DNA from: Verrucomicrobiota bacterium
GTDB taxonomy: Bacteria; Verrucomicrobiota; Verrucomicrobiia; Methylacidiphilales; UBA1321
Assembly: GCA_013285645.1 (NCBI GenBank)
Contig: JABDHJ010000005.1
Coordinates: 1 to 64,000 of the forward strand
DNA length: 64,000 bases
Reading direction: 5' to 3'
The position numbers were made by a program, and so were the translations under genes. This document shows positions 35,766-44,851 of the stretch, one piece after another; position 1 is the first letter of the stretch; each line of letters starts with the position of its first letter. The notes below the pieces were generated by a model that was not told the DNA's origin, ran no database searches, and saw only the letters and a program-made list of their open reading frames with translations.

Positions 35766-36205
35766 TTTTCTTCTTTACGTTCTTTTACGACCTGGGTCGC
35801 TTCGTATTCATCCACATTTGCAGGGAGGCACATCCAGAATGCAAAGTCACGATCACGCTCTTGAGTAGAAGTGACCACACGACGTGCTCTTGTAACACGC
35901 TGACCAACATCACCTCTCCAAGCTATAAACTTGACGTACTTTCCATCGATATTATATGTCTCACCGATTTCAATTCCAGCTGCGATAAGTTCAATGATTA
36001 CCTTTTCCATAAAAACAGGCAGTTCTATCCCTTTTGGAAGGAAATCTTTGGCCGTCTGGAGTAACCATCCATTACTAACAAGATCGATATCAAGCTCCAA
36101 TTTAATCTCTTTAGAAGCCGCAGCTATTGCCTCGGTGAGCGTATTGTCATTCATTTGATGTAAGCATCTCTCTTCTTTGTGATCTTTGTGTTCTTTTGTG
36201 GCCAA
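35313..36205. mobile_element. two-gene cassette bounded by 33-bp inverted repeats
   Basis: The left end 35313-35345 (starting TTGGCCACGAAAGAACGC) and right end 36173-36205 are inverted copies matching at 31 of 33 positions. They enclose the GxxExxY gene and its partner. A third, weaker copy lies at about 35766-35792 between the two genes. lpxI starts 6 bp outside one end and the glycosyltransferase stops 6 bp outside the other, so the cassette fills an operon junction. No transposase is present; mobilisation in trans is inferred. Confidence 0.7.
35762..36154 (-). CDS. unknown protein paired with GxxExxY
   Basis: 130 residues from the ATG at 36154 (MNDNTLTEAIAAASKEIKLELD); the frame runs on to ATG 36211 through the right inverted repeat, giving the artefact-like MILATKEHKDHKEE. 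The protein is alpha/beta in appearance, with DGKYVKFIAWRGDVGQRVTRARRVV in the middle; I do not recognise it. The last residues (VVKERKEEK) come from the internal repeat copy. Its stop overlaps the start of the GxxExxY gene by 4 bp, so the two are translated together and probably cooperate. Confidence 0.65.
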   Translation of the reverse strand: MNDNTLTEAIAAASKEIKLELDIDLVSNGWLLQTAKDFLPKGIELPVFMEKVIIELIAAGIEIGETYNIDGKYVKFIAWRGDVGQRVTRARRVVTSTQERDRDFAFWMCLPANVDEYEATQVVKERKEEK

Positions 36206-36210
36206 GATCA

Positions 36211-36927
36211 CTACTTCTCCTTCAGCAAGCGCCCTTTGAATTGGCGGCGGGAGAACCAGAGCATTCCGAGGAGATCAATGGTGGTGCGGATGGCACGTTT
36301 TCTTCCGGCGACTTTGCTGACCCCGGCGTGGCGGGCGCGGTGCTCGACGGGGATTTCACCGATCTTGAATCCAGCGGCAAGCACGAGGGCTGGAATAAAG
36401 CGGTGCATGCCGTTCCAGGCGGGGAGGCGCTTGGCTGCTTCACTGCGCAGGACCTTGAGCGTACAACCGGTGTCGCTGGTGTGGTCTTGAAGAAGCGTCG
36501 AGCGGACGGCGTTGGCCACCGTCGAGGAGAGGCGGCGCTGGAAGGAGTCGTTACGTTTGGTCCGAATACCGGTCACCAAATCGAGGCCGTCGTTCTTCAG
36601 CTTGTTCCACATCTTGGGAGCGTCCATCGGATCGTTTTGCAAATCGGCGTCCATGAGGATGACATACTCGCCGCGGGCCTCTTGCATGCCGTAGTACATG
36701 GCGGCGCTCTGGCCACTATTCTGGCTTAGGTGCAGCCAACGGATCGCAAAGTAGGGACTGGCGGGAGGCTGGGCAAAGGCATCCGTGCTACCGTCATCGA
36801 CTAGGATGATTTCGGCTGGGCGCTCGAGCACGCGGAGCATGGCGTCGATTTCGCGCACGAGTTGGGGCAGATTTTCCGCTTCATTGTAAAAGGGAACGAC
36901 TACGGAAAAAATAGGTTCAGGATTCAT
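36211..36927 (-). CDS. GT2 family glycosyltransferase (dolichol-phosphate-mannose-synthase-like)
   Basis: 238 residues from ATG 36927 (MNPEPIFSVVVPFYNEAEN); the frame extends upstream into lnt but without homology. GT-A motifs: VVPFYNEAENLPQL, ILVDDGSTD, and DADLQNDP as the DxD metal site. No membrane helix follows, unlike ArnC. It likely moves a sugar to a lipid carrier for the envelope. It starts 5 bp after the lnt stop, and originally probably led straight into lpxI. Confidence 0.9.
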   Translation of the reverse strand: MNPEPIFSVVVPFYNEAENLPQLVREIDAMLRVLERPAEIILVDDGSTDAFAQPPASPYFAIRWLHLSQNSGQSAAMYYGMQEARGEYVILMDADLQNDPMDAPKMWNKLKNDGLDLVTGIRTKRNDSFQRRLSSTVANAVRSTLLQDHTSDTGCTLKVLRSEAAKRLPAWNGMHRFIPALVLAAGFKIGEIPVEHRARHAGVSKVAGRKRAIRTTIDLLGMLWFSRRQFKGRLLKEK

Positions 36928-36932
36928 TTGGC

Positions 36933-38525
36933 TCACAACCGGCAAAAAAACCGAATCCCGAGTATGACGGTGATCAGAGAGGAGAGCAAGACGATCCAAT
37001 CGCCCCAGCTTTCGTAAAGCGTTGCCCGTGTGGGATAGAATTGAAACTTCCGCGCAAAGATGCCGGCGACGTCGATCTCCGCACCCGAGTCGCTGCGGAA
37101 GCGATCGACCACCTGCCCGTCCTGGTCGATCACGCAAGAGATGCCAGTGTTTGCGCAGCGGATCATGGGGCGATCATGCTCGACACAGCGAAAGACGGCG
37201 TGATTGAGGTGCTGGTGTCCTCCCCAAATCGCGGTCCAGCCCCAGTACCAGCCGTCATTGGTGATTGTGATGAAGAGGTCGGGATTCAGTTGCGCGGCTT
37301 TGTCGGCTACGGGCGCGAGCGTGTCCTCGAAGCAGATCAGTGGGGCAAGACTGATGTCTGGTTTGTTCATGACGAATTTTTCGGGACGCGGTCCCGGTGT
37401 AAAATCCATGCCGACGCCCACGGCCTTGCGGAGCCAGGGGAACGTATTGCCGAAGGGCAGATATTCGCCAAGGATGACGAGCCGGGTCTTGCGATATTCC
37501 TGATAATTGTCGCCGCCAGGACCGAAGAAGTACGCGCAGTTGTAAAGTTTGCGACCACCGCCGATATCGAAATCCTGTGAACCGAGCAGGAAATAGCCGT
37601 CGTATGCATGACAGATGTCGCGCACGGCCTCGTTGAGGGGACGGTCCTGAAAAACGCCCTGGTCGATCATCGCTTCAGGCCAAATGAGAAGATCGGGCCT
37701 CGCGCTTCCCGATATTGCCTGCAAGGTCAGCTTCTCGGTTTTTTCCAAGGCCACTTCTTCCTTGTCCTGAAAGTCGCTCCATTTTCCGCCGTCAAAAGGG
37801 ATCTGTTGGATGTTGGGCTGGATGCAGGCAAAACTGAGGGCCGGTCGAAGCGTGTCACCTCGATGGCGTTGCAAATGATGCCAGCCCAAGGCAAAACCGA
37901 ACGCGACAATGAGAAGCGCCGCCGCGAAGGGGAGCGAGGTCCCGATGCTTCGCTTTTCCCGGATATTCTTCATGATATCGAGCAGGCCTTCGGCCCACAG
38001 GATATTAACCGCGACCAAGACGAATGAAATCAGATGGACTCCGCCATAGGCCGCCAGTTGCCGGAAAATGATGCTGGGCGCCTGGGAAATGCCGAGTTCG
38101 TTCCAGTTGAAACCGGTCAGGAACCAGCTTCGCCACCATTCGAGCGTGACCCACAAGGCCGCCGCCGCGAGCGCTTGATAAAGAACGTGACTGGATAAAG
38201 TCCCCTTCCGTTGCACGATGAATCGCACCACAAGTAGAAACCAGACGGCTGGATAAAGCGCCAGATAGAGGACGAGAAAAAAGGTGCCGATGGCTGTGAC
38301 GTTGCTGATCCACCAGAATGTCCCTCCGAAATAGATCAAGCCGACGAGGTAGCCGTGACGGATCGGTTGGCGTTGCACCTGCTCACTCCGGGTGATTACC
38401 CACCAAGCCGGAACGAGGGTGATCCAGCCGCAAGTCGCACAGGAAAACGGGGCAAAACTCGCCACGAGCAGCAGTCCCGACAAGGCGCACCACCACCAGC
38501 GATAGGAATTCAGGCGATCAAACAC
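36933..38525 (-). CDS. lnt: apolipoprotein N-acyltransferase
   Basis: 530 residues. Six or more N-terminal membrane helices, then a periplasmic nitrilase-like domain with the catalytic triad: Glu in LLIWPEAMIDQ, Lys in YRKTRLVILGEYLPFGN and Cys in LAPLICFEDTL, and a last membrane helix. It adds the third acyl chain to lipoproteins in the inner membrane. Heads the lnt-glycosyltransferase-lpxI-lpxB envelope run on the minus strand. Confidence 0.95.
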   Translation of the reverse strand: MFDRLNSYRWWWCALSGLLLVASFAPFSCATCGWITLVPAWWVITRSEQVQRQPIRHGYLVGLIYFGGTFWWISNVTAIGTFFLVLYLALYPAVWFLLVVRFIVQRKGTLSSHVLYQALAAAALWVTLEWWRSWFLTGFNWNELGISQAPSIIFRQLAAYGGVHLISFVLVAVNILWAEGLLDIMKNIREKRSIGTSLPFAAALLIVAFGFALGWHHLQRHRGDTLRPALSFACIQPNIQQIPFDGGKWSDFQDKEEVALEKTEKLTLQAISGSARPDLLIWPEAMIDQGVFQDRPLNEAVRDICHAYDGYFLLGSQDFDIGGGRKLYNCAYFFGPGGDNYQEYRKTRLVILGEYLPFGNTFPWLRKAVGVGMDFTPGPRPEKFVMNKPDISLAPLICFEDTLAPVADKAAQLNPDLFITITNDGWYWGWTAIWGGHQHLNHAVFRCVEHDRPMIRCANTGISCVIDQDGQVVDRFRSDSGAEIDVAGIFARKFQFYPTRATLYESWGDWIVLLSSLITVILGIRFFCRL

Positions 38526-38570
38526 GCACTAAACTGCCAAGAGAAGCGCTTCCCGCCAATCGTTAAACGC

Positions 38571-38963
38571 TCATTTCCACGACAAGACTTTTAGTCCCTT
38601 TACCCGACGGAACTCACCGACGTTCGCCGTGATGAGTGTGGCCCCGAGGCTACGGGCATGAGCGGCGATGAGAAGATCAAGCGGGCCGATGAAGGTCCCT
38701 TTGCGTTCCAAGTCGGCTCGAATTTCTCCGTAGTGTTGGGCAGCGTCGTCAGAGAACACCAAAATTTCAAAGATTTTAAAGAATCCTCCCAATCTTGCAA
38801 ACTGCGGGTGGTCACTTCCTAGTTTACTCGCACCTGCCCTGAGTTCGGCGGCAACAATCGCAGAAACCGCCGTCTGATCAGGAGAAGGAAGTTCACGGAC
38901 AGAGGCTCGTTCTCGCAGTACGGGCACGCAAACACTCGTATCGAGCATGTAAAGAGGAGTCAC
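38571..38963 (-). CDS. vapC: VapC-family PIN toxin
   Basis: 130 residues. PIN-domain acidic sites: Asp8 in YMLDTSVC, Glu in IVAAELRAGA, Asp in GPLDLLIAAHARSLG and the TANVGEFRRV end. Such toxins cut tRNA or rRNA with metal ions. It follows its antitoxin gene after 2 nt. A complete type II toxin-antitoxin pair. Confidence 0.93.
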   Translation of the reverse strand: MTPLYMLDTSVCVPVLRERASVRELPSPDQTAVSAIVAAELRAGASKLGSDHPQFARLGGFFKIFEILVFSDDAAQHYGEIRADLERKGTFIGPLDLLIAAHARSLGATLITANVGEFRRVKGLKVLSWK

Positions 38964-38965
38964 AA

Positions 38966-39220
38966 CTAGGAAAGGTCAATGATCGGACGCTCGTGCTCCT
39001 TTGGGCGCGGTATATCCGGAAATTCGGCACGCCCTGGATATTTTTGGGCCAAATAGCGAGCGACATCATTCAAAGTTTTGAACTTCGGCCTGTGTTTTGG
39101 TTTAAGAACGACCTCGTTGCCTCGTTTCTCGATGACAACTTCCGTCCCTTCGAAGCGAAACTCCTTGGGCAGACGCACCGCCTGACTGCCTCCGTGCTTG
39201 AAAAGTTTAGCCGTGGCCAT
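38966..39220 (-). CDS. vapB: VapB-family antitoxin
   Basis: 84 residues. The N-terminal half ([25 protein letters not shown]) is a swapped-hairpin AbrB-type DNA-binding domain that usually represses its own promoter. The C-terminal half, with [18 protein letters not shown], would wrap the VapC toxin. The toxin gene follows after 2 nt. Confidence 0.92.
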   Translation of the reverse strand: MATAKLFKHGGSQAVRLPKEFRFEGTEVVIEKRGNEVVLKPKHRPKFKTLNDVARYLAQKYPGRAEFPDIPRPKEHERPIIDLS

Positions 39221-39325
39221 ATCTACAAAGTGTATCTACATTTGGCAGAAGTCAAGATTGAACCCAAGCGCAGGGACATCGCCCTTTTTACCTGACTTGA
39301 GTAAAAACCTAGCTAGCTTGGGATC

Positions 39326-40267
39326 GTGCGCATAAGTCTTCCCCTGATGCTAACGGTTTCGATCGCTCTCCATGTGGGAGTGGCGACGGGCATTGCGTTG
39401 AGCTGCCTTCATGTGGCCGTAGCGCCAGCCTTGGCTTCATCTGAAGCCCCATCAACGACGCTGGTACTGCTCACCTCGGAGGAAACGCCTGATTTTCATC
39501 AGCCGGTGCTAGTGAAGTCGGCAGAGGCCCAACCGGTCGCCGCGAGTGCGCCGGTCGCTCTCCCCTCGCCTCCGCAACTCGTGCCGAAGCCGGTTTCCGC
39601 GCCAACCGCGCCTCCGCCCGCTTCGCTGGCGCTTGAAGTGAACCCGAATGCTCACGTCCGGGCGCTACCACCGGAATCTGTTCTCTGTCCCAACCCAGCG
39701 CCAAATCTCAACGGGCACGACGGTGTCGTTTTTCTGCTCGATATTTCGGGCAGCATGTATGAGGCCTGCGCCGGTTCGACTCGTCTCGCCATGGCGCGAG
39801 ATATCCTGGCTCAACGCATCCGCGACTTGAAGGAAGGAACTCCGTTTGCGATCACCGTCTACGCCCAGACCGCGCGTAACAGCGGTCCGCTGGTGGCGGC
39901 AACCAACGCGACCCGTGAAGCGGCCATCCGCTTCATCCGGGAGGAGATCGATTGCGGAGGCGGCACCGATCTGCCCGCAGGTCTGACCTCCGCCATGAAA
40001 CTTGAAGCGGGCAACCTCGTTCTGGTCAGCGATGGAGATTTGAATACCACCCTCGCCAATTTGATCGACAAGGCCCGGAGCATTTTAAATCCACAAAATC
40101 ACGGCCCGGCGCTGACCGTCGTGGGTATTTCTCCACGTCCCAATACGGATGCTGTCCCTTTGTTGAAAAGTCTGGCGAGTCTGACTGGCGGCACTTATCT
40201 CAGTGAGCAACCTGACGAACAGACTGCGCTCCTGACACCTTCCAAAGATAGTTTTACGACACCGTAG
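39326..40267 (+). CDS. VWA-domain protein with N-terminal anchor
   Basis: 313 residues from GTG 39326. An N-terminal hydrophobic segment (LMLTVSIALHVGVATGIALSCL), a Pro/Ala-rich linker of about 80 residues, and a von Willebrand A domain with MIDAS motif FLLDISGSMYEA, Thr in GGGTDLPAG and Asp in LVSDGDLN. Probably binds a partner through a metal ion outside the cytosol or at the membrane. No partner gene nearby. Confidence 0.8.
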   Translation: MRISLPLMLTVSIALHVGVATGIALSCLHVAVAPALASSEAPSTTLVLLTSEETPDFHQPVLVKSAEAQPVAASAPVALPSPPQLVPKPVSAPTAPPPASLALEVNPNAHVRALPPESVLCPNPAPNLNGHDGVVFLLDISGSMYEACAGSTRLAMARDILAQRIRDLKEGTPFAITVYAQTARNSGPLVAATNATREAAIRFIREEIDCGGGTDLPAGLTSAMKLEAGNLVLVSDGDLNTTLANLIDKARSILNPQNHGPALTVVGISPRPNTDAVPLLKSLASLTGGTYLSEQPDEQTALLTPSKDSFTTP

Positions 40268-40320
40268 CCGCCGCGCGTGAGGCGGTGGTCGGCTCCCACG
40301 CGCTTACGAGCGCGGCTACA
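40265..40320. repeat. dispersed palindromic repeat
   Basis: GTAGCCGCCGCGCGTGAGGC with GAGCGCGGCTACACTG, the same family as 12014-12075. It fills the gap between two convergent genes. Confidence 0.7.
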
Positions 40321-40324
40321 CTGA

Positions 40325-41770
40325 TTAAATCTTTCCGGCGATGAGCGTCAGTCGTCGCCAATGCCAGATAATCTTGCCGTCTTCCTGGCCGATCTTGAAT
40401 AGCTCGCGCACGGGAGCCGGGGCCTTCGCCAGCATCTCGAGGACTTTCTTGCGATTTTCGGTCGGGGTATTGACTACGTTAAAATACCAATTCAAGTCGG
40501 GCATCTTGAGCGTTTCCATCGTCCCGCGAGTCACCGTCAGCCCATAATGCTGGCACCATAGACGCCACTGGTTGGGCGCGATGAACTTGACATGACCGGG
40601 ATCGCGCAATCTCTCCAGCGCGTTCATCCACTGGTTGGCTTCGATGTGGTCGTCGGGAACGGTGCCATCGATGAGAACCAGATAACCGTAGGTCTTCAGC
40701 GTGCGCGCGACCTCGCGGATAAACGCCTCAGGCGCATTGAAATGATGTGCCGTCACCCGGCAGGTGATGAGACCAAACGTGTTGTCGGCGTAAGGTAGCT
40801 GATCGGGGGGATGTGCCTGAAAGTTGATTGCGACACCCTTATCAGCTGCCAGCTTTGCCGTCTCTTTCAGCAAGTCCGCCGATGTATCGCTGGCGGTGAC
40901 GTTGAATCCTTTTTCGGCCAGGTAAACGGCGGTGTGGCCATTACCGCCGGAGACATCGAGCGCGTAAGTCCCGGGACGGAATTTTAGTTCGAGCACTGCT
41001 TTTTCAATATCCGCGATGTCGGCCAGGATGTGCGACTTCCCGTCACCGGCTGAGTCACTCGGGCTGAGTTGAATATCGTCCAGTTGAGTGCGGAAATTTC
41101 CCGCGCGCATCTTGGTGTACCATGCCTCGAGCATGAGACAGTTTTCCGGCAGCGAGGTGTTGCCGGGGTAAAGGAAATTGCCGATGACGCCGCAGAGCGC
41201 GTAATCGGCGTAGATCGGACGTTCACCCGTCAGGAAGGGGCGATCGGCCAGAATTTGCTCGAAGGGTTGAACGGTATGATGGAAGCCTTCAATTAACCGG
41301 ACAACATCGCGGGACCATGCTTCAAGACAGCCCGCGCCAAACTTACGTTCCTTATGGCGCCGATGCAGTCCACGTTCGAGATCGGTCTTGATCCAGTTTT
41401 CAGCGTAGGCGTCGCAGACCTTGAAGCTCCACGATTCGCATTCGTTCTCAATGTAGTGGAGGAATATCCGGTGCAGGCCATCGACTTCTGACGGGAAGAG
41501 TCTCATCAGCGGCGCGAGATTTTCGATAAAACGAGGCACGTCGTCGCCGGAAGGACTCTTGTCATAAACGACTTCGTGATTGAACAGGTCCTCGATCACC
41601 GGCACCTGATAGCAGTCACCCTTGGTCAATCGAATGATCTGCGCGGGATCGCCCGTGGGGAGATTCACGACCTCGTAGGGAATGCCGGAATGGCGCAGCG
41701 CCATTTCAATCGGAATGCAAAACGGACTATAGGCGTATTGGTAAAGACGAAGACGCGCGTTTGAATCCAT
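40325..41770 (-). CDS. glutathione-S-transferase-like / methyltransferase fusion
   Basis: 481 residues. The first 225 have a GST layout: a thioredoxin-like half (LRLYQYAYSPFCIPIEMALRHSGI, VPVIED) then a helical half (FEQILADRPFLTGERPIYADYAL). From about 255 comes a class I SAM methyltransferase: motif I YALDVSGGNGHTAVYLAEKGF (Gly-rich loop), then VTASDTSADLL and TFGLITCRVTAHHF, like UbiE/COQ5-type enzymes. The thioredoxin half has YSPFC with a single Cys. The combination suggests a thiol-linked methylation, for example of a xenobiotic or a glutathione conjugate, but this is inference. Transcribed alone. Confidence 0.85.
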   Translation of the reverse strand: MDSNARLRLYQYAYSPFCIPIEMALRHSGIPYEVVNLPTGDPAQIIRLTKGDCYQVPVIEDLFNHEVVYDKSPSGDDVPRFIENLAPLMRLFPSEVDGLHRIFLHYIENECESWSFKVCDAYAENWIKTDLERGLHRRHKERKFGAGCLEAWSRDVVRLIEGFHHTVQPFEQILADRPFLTGERPIYADYALCGVIGNFLYPGNTSLPENCLMLEAWYTKMRAGNFRTQLDDIQLSPSDSAGDGKSHILADIADIEKAVLELKFRPGTYALDVSGGNGHTAVYLAEKGFNVTASDTSADLLKETAKLAADKGVAINFQAHPPDQLPYADNTFGLITCRVTAHHFNAPEAFIREVARTLKTYGYLVLIDGTVPDDHIEANQWMNALERLRDPGHVKFIAPNQWRLWCQHYGLTVTRGTMETLKMPDLNWYFNVVNTPTENRKKVLEMLAKAPAPVRELFKIGQEDGKIIWHWRRLTLIAGKI

Positions 41771-41811
41771 GGCGTCAGTCTAAGAAGGCGTTTCTTCACT
41801 GGCAAGGCAGG

Positions 41812-41930
41812 ACACCGACCACGTTCTCACGAACGCGGCTACATTGCACCGTAGCCGCCGCCGTAAGGTGGTGGTGCAAAGACGAAACAATTTAAAGTGC
41901 GACAGTCATAGACCGCCGCTACATTAGGAA
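41812..41930. repeat. dispersed repeats upstream of rlmN
   Basis: A diverged GTAGCCGCCGCCGTAAGGTG-type unit (41812-41875) and a GCGACAGTCATAGACCGCCG unit (41899-41930). Confidence 0.65.
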
Positions 41931-41934
41931 GTCC

Positions 41935-43008
41935 ATGAAACCGTCACGTCCACTTTTGCTCGATCAACTCCCTGAAGAATGGGATCTCGGCGCGGGCCCC
42001 GATTATCGCCGCAAACAGGTGGCCGAATGGCTTTTTGAGAAGCGCGCCAATTCCGTTGCCGAGATGACCAACCTGCCTGCGGCCATGCGGCAACATCTCG
42101 AGGCGACCTACGATTTTGCCGCGCTGAAGCTGACCAAGCTTCAGGGCTCTCACGATACAACGCGAAAACTCCTCTGGGAATTGCGCACCGGCGATTATAT
42201 CGAGAGCGTGCTTATTCCGGCATCGCTTGATCTCTTTGGCGAGAGATCGGATCGATTCACGCTTTGTGTTTCCACGCAGGTTGGTTGCGCCTATGGCTGC
42301 AAATTTTGCGCGAGCGGGCTTGAGGGTTGGAAACGAAACCTCACCGCCGGGGAAATTGTCGCGCAGATTATTGAGACGGAGCGCGCGACTAAAGTTCGGA
42401 TCAATAATTTGGTTTTCATGGGGATGGGTGAGCCGCTCGCCAATTATGCGAACTTGATGAAGGCGCTGAATATCATCAATGCCGAGTGGGGCGTGGGCAT
42501 TGGTGCGCGACACATTACCGTTTCCACGAGCGGACTGGCTCCGCAAATTCGCGAACTGGCGGAGCAGCCGCTGCAAATCCGGCTGGCTCTTTCACTCCAC
42601 GGTGCGACCGACGAGGTGCGCCAGCAGATCATGCCGGTGAATCGCAAATATCCCCTCGCCGAGTTACTCGCTGCTTGCGCCGAGTATCAGGAAAAGAAAC
42701 GGAAGATGATGACGCTCGAATATATTCTCATCGAGGGCGTGAACGATTCTCTAGATCAGGCCGCGATGCTGGCCAAACACGCGCGCCGTCTTCACGCCAA
42801 GGTGAACCTTATCCCGTATAACACCGTGGAGGGTCTCGAATGGCGCAGACCCAGCGAATCGGTCATCGATCAGTTTGAAGACGTCCTTAAAGCCGCAAAA
42901 ATCACCGCCACCGTCCGCCGCGAAAAGGGGCATGATATCGATGCGGCGTGCGGGCAGTTGCGGTTGAAGCAGTTGAAGGCGGATAGTTCGGAAGTGGCAG
43001 CAATCTGA
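41935..43008 (+). CDS. rlmN: dual-specificity rRNA/tRNA adenine C2-methyltransferase
   Basis: 357 residues. Radical-SAM motif CAYGCKFC with Cys118, Cys122 and Cys125, the SAM-binding MGMGEPLANY, and HITVSTSGLAPQI; the catalytic Cys near the end is in DIDAACGQL. It methylates A2503 of 23S rRNA and A37 of tRNAs. AGGAAG upstream of ATG 41935 is a good ribosome-binding site. Confidence 0.96.
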   Translation: MKPSRPLLLDQLPEEWDLGAGPDYRRKQVAEWLFEKRANSVAEMTNLPAAMRQHLEATYDFAALKLTKLQGSHDTTRKLLWELRTGDYIESVLIPASLDLFGERSDRFTLCVSTQVGCAYGCKFCASGLEGWKRNLTAGEIVAQIIETERATKVRINNLVFMGMGEPLANYANLMKALNIINAEWGVGIGARHITVSTSGLAPQIRELAEQPLQIRLALSLHGATDEVRQQIMPVNRKYPLAELLAACAEYQEKKRKMMTLEYILIEGVNDSLDQAAMLAKHARRLHAKVNLIPYNTVEGLEWRRPSESVIDQFEDVLKAAKITATVRREKGHDIDAACGQLRLKQLKADSSEVAAI

Positions 43009-43019
43009 GGAACCACAAA

Positions 43020-43217
43020 ATGCCTTGCGACATTTGCACTTCTTTTCCCGTTCCTACTACAAATTTTCAAGAGTTTGAAACTTCCGTTATTCGGCATGGA
43101 ACACTGTATAAATGTAAAGCGTGTGACGGCTTTCTGGAGGTTATCGCCGAGGAACGGGCTCCTAGGTTTCTGTCGGTTGAAGAGGCGAAACGGCTTTATT
43201 CGCAAACGAAAGACTAA
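43020..43217 (+). CDS. small zinc-ribbon protein
   Basis: 65 residues. CDIC near the start and CKAC in the middle form a likely zinc site (two CxxC pairs); the end is a charged helix (SVEEAKRLYSQTKD). GAGG lies 8 nt before the ATG. It begins 11 nt after rlmN and may be co-transcribed. I do not recognise the family. Confidence 0.6.
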   Translation: MPCDICTSFPVPTTNFQEFETSVIRHGTLYKCKACDGFLEVIAEERAPRFLSVEEAKRLYSQTKD

Positions 43218-43242
43218 TTTCATCTCTCCCAGAACCCGAGAC

Positions 43243-43349
43243 TAAACTGATCCTTCGACAAGCTCAGGATGACGGAAGGGAAACCAACGACGGTCATAGA
43301 CCGCCTCTACATTAATACGAACCGTCGCACGGAGTGCGACGGCTACCTC
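43243..43349. repeat. dispersed repeats
   Basis: A TGATCCTTCGACAAGCTC unit (43250-43273), a GACGGTCATAGACCGCC unit (43290-43317) and CCGTCGCACGGAGTGCGACG palindrome (43321-43340), just past the end of the minus-strand transporter gene. Confidence 0.75.
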
Positions 43350-44245
43350 ACTAAGATCAGCGTTACGACACCAGTGACAGCGAGAATGGCTCCGATGATC
43401 GTGCGGCGCGAGGGCTTGATTCCCTCGAACGCGAAGGCGATGAGCATGACGATCAGTGGGGTGGTGGCGACGATGGGCAGTACGACGGCGCTGGGTGTTG
43501 ACTTGAGCGCCCACTGATAGCAACTGACTCCCAAGGTCGCGCCAGTCACGGCGTTGGCGACCATCCATGGCCAGCCTTGGCGCCAATCGGGACGAGGAAT
43601 GATCTCGCCTGAATTGCGCCAGCCTCGGATGAGTTGCCGAAAAATCAAAAGGACTCCGACACAAAGCACGCCGCCCCACAAGCGTTGGTAGGCAGCGGTG
43701 ATGCCATCGAGTTGGAAGCCTGTTTCACTCGCGCGTTGAAAGGCGTAGCGGCTCATGACCGCGCCACAAGCTTGTCCCGCAGCAGCAAGCACACCAAAAA
43801 TTATTCCGGTGAGGCGATGGCCGGCGGGAATATCCGAGGCATGTCCCGGCGCCATCGCGAGAGCGACACCGAGCAAAATAACGGCGGAACTGGCCAGTTC
43901 CAGAAGGGTCATCCCGGTGCCCAGCCAAAACCATTCGATGATAGCGGCGATGGGCGCGGCCAGACATTGGCTGAGTAGCATGGTCATCGCGGAACCGATT
44001 CGCGGGAAAGCCTCGAAGAGTGCCCAATCGCCGAGGCCGAATCCGACCACGCCGCTCAGGAAAAGGATACCTAAGCTCTCACCGTGAAGGCCCTGCCCCA
44101 GACTGTGTGCCCAGAGACCGAGCATGAACAACGCGAGCGTTTGCCGGGCAAGATTGGCGCGCTGGGAACCGAGATAAAGAGAGGAGCGGCGGGCAAATAT
44201 TCCGGAAAGCGCCCAGAGAAATGCCGTCAGTACTGAGGCAATCAT
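43343..44245 (-). CDS. EamA/DMT-family transporter
   Basis: 300 residues with about ten hydrophobic helices in two EamA repeats (first ending near LGVALAMAPG, second near AVTGVVTLILVR). A drug/metabolite exporter of unknown substrate. It starts 9 nt after trmB, so it may share its transcript. Confidence 0.88.
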   Translation of the reverse strand: MIASVLTAFLWALSGIFARRSSLYLGSQRANLARQTLALFMLGLWAHSLGQGLHGESLGILFLSGVVGFGLGDWALFEAFPRIGSAMTMLLSQCLAAPIAAIIEWFWLGTGMTLLELASSAVILLGVALAMAPGHASDIPAGHRLTGIIFGVLAAAGQACGAVMSRYAFQRASETGFQLDGITAAYQRLWGGVLCVGVLLIFRQLIRGWRNSGEIIPRPDWRQGWPWMVANAVTGATLGVSCYQWALKSTPSAVVLPIVATTPLIVMLIAFAFEGIKPSRRTIIGAILAVTGVVTLILVR

Positions 44246-44254
44246 TTGAATTTC

Positions 44255-44845
44255 TCAGGACTTGATCCATCGCGCACGATGAGTTGCCCGGCCCTCTGCA
44301 TCGAAGGTCTGTTGGAAATCGGTCTTGGGATCGGTGGACCAGTCCCATTCGGGCGCACGCTCTAAAACTTTTGCATCGGTCACGGCTTGTTGCGCGGTTT
44401 CGAAATAATGGGCGTGGTCGGTGGTGAAACGGAGTTCGCCTCCGGGCCGGATCGCAGCGGCCAGGTCGCGGACGAAATCGGGCTGCATGAGGCGGCGCGG
44501 CCAATGACGTCGTTTCGGCCACGGATCTGGAAACATGATGTGCGCGATGGAAATACTATGGGGCGGCAGGAGGTAGCGAACGGTATAGGCCGTTTCTAGA
44601 CGAAGCACTTTGAGGTTTGTCAGCTTCCCGCGTGTGGTTCGCTTTTCGATTTTGCGGACGCGTCCGAGCAGTCGTTCCACGGCGAGAAGATTGATCTCGG
44701 GATGTTGCTGTGCGTAGGCCAATGCGAAGCCTCCGTCGCCCGCGCCGAGGTCGAGTTCTACCGGTTGCTCGTTGCCGAACAGTGTGCGCCAGTCGAGGCG
44801 TTGGCAGATATCGGCGAGGACAACTGAAGGATTGGAGGCATTCAT
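44255..44845 (-). CDS. trmB: tRNA (guanine-N7)-methyltransferase
   Basis: 196 residues, on the short side. SAM motif DLGAGDGGFALAYAQ, AVERLLGRVRKIEKR, and the TrmB signature HIMFPDPWPKRRHWPRRLMQPDFV. It makes m7G46 in tRNAs. Start ATG 44845. Flanked upstream by inverted palindromic repeats. Confidence 0.93.
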   Translation of the reverse strand: MNASNPSVVLADICQRLDWRTLFGNEQPVELDLGAGDGGFALAYAQQHPEINLLAVERLLGRVRKIEKRTTRGKLTNLKVLRLETAYTVRYLLPPHSISIAHIMFPDPWPKRRHWPRRLMQPDFVRDLAAAIRPGGELRFTTDHAHYFETAQQAVTDAKVLERAPEWDWSTDPKTDFQQTFDAEGRATHRARWIKS

Positions 44846-44851
44846 AAAGGT

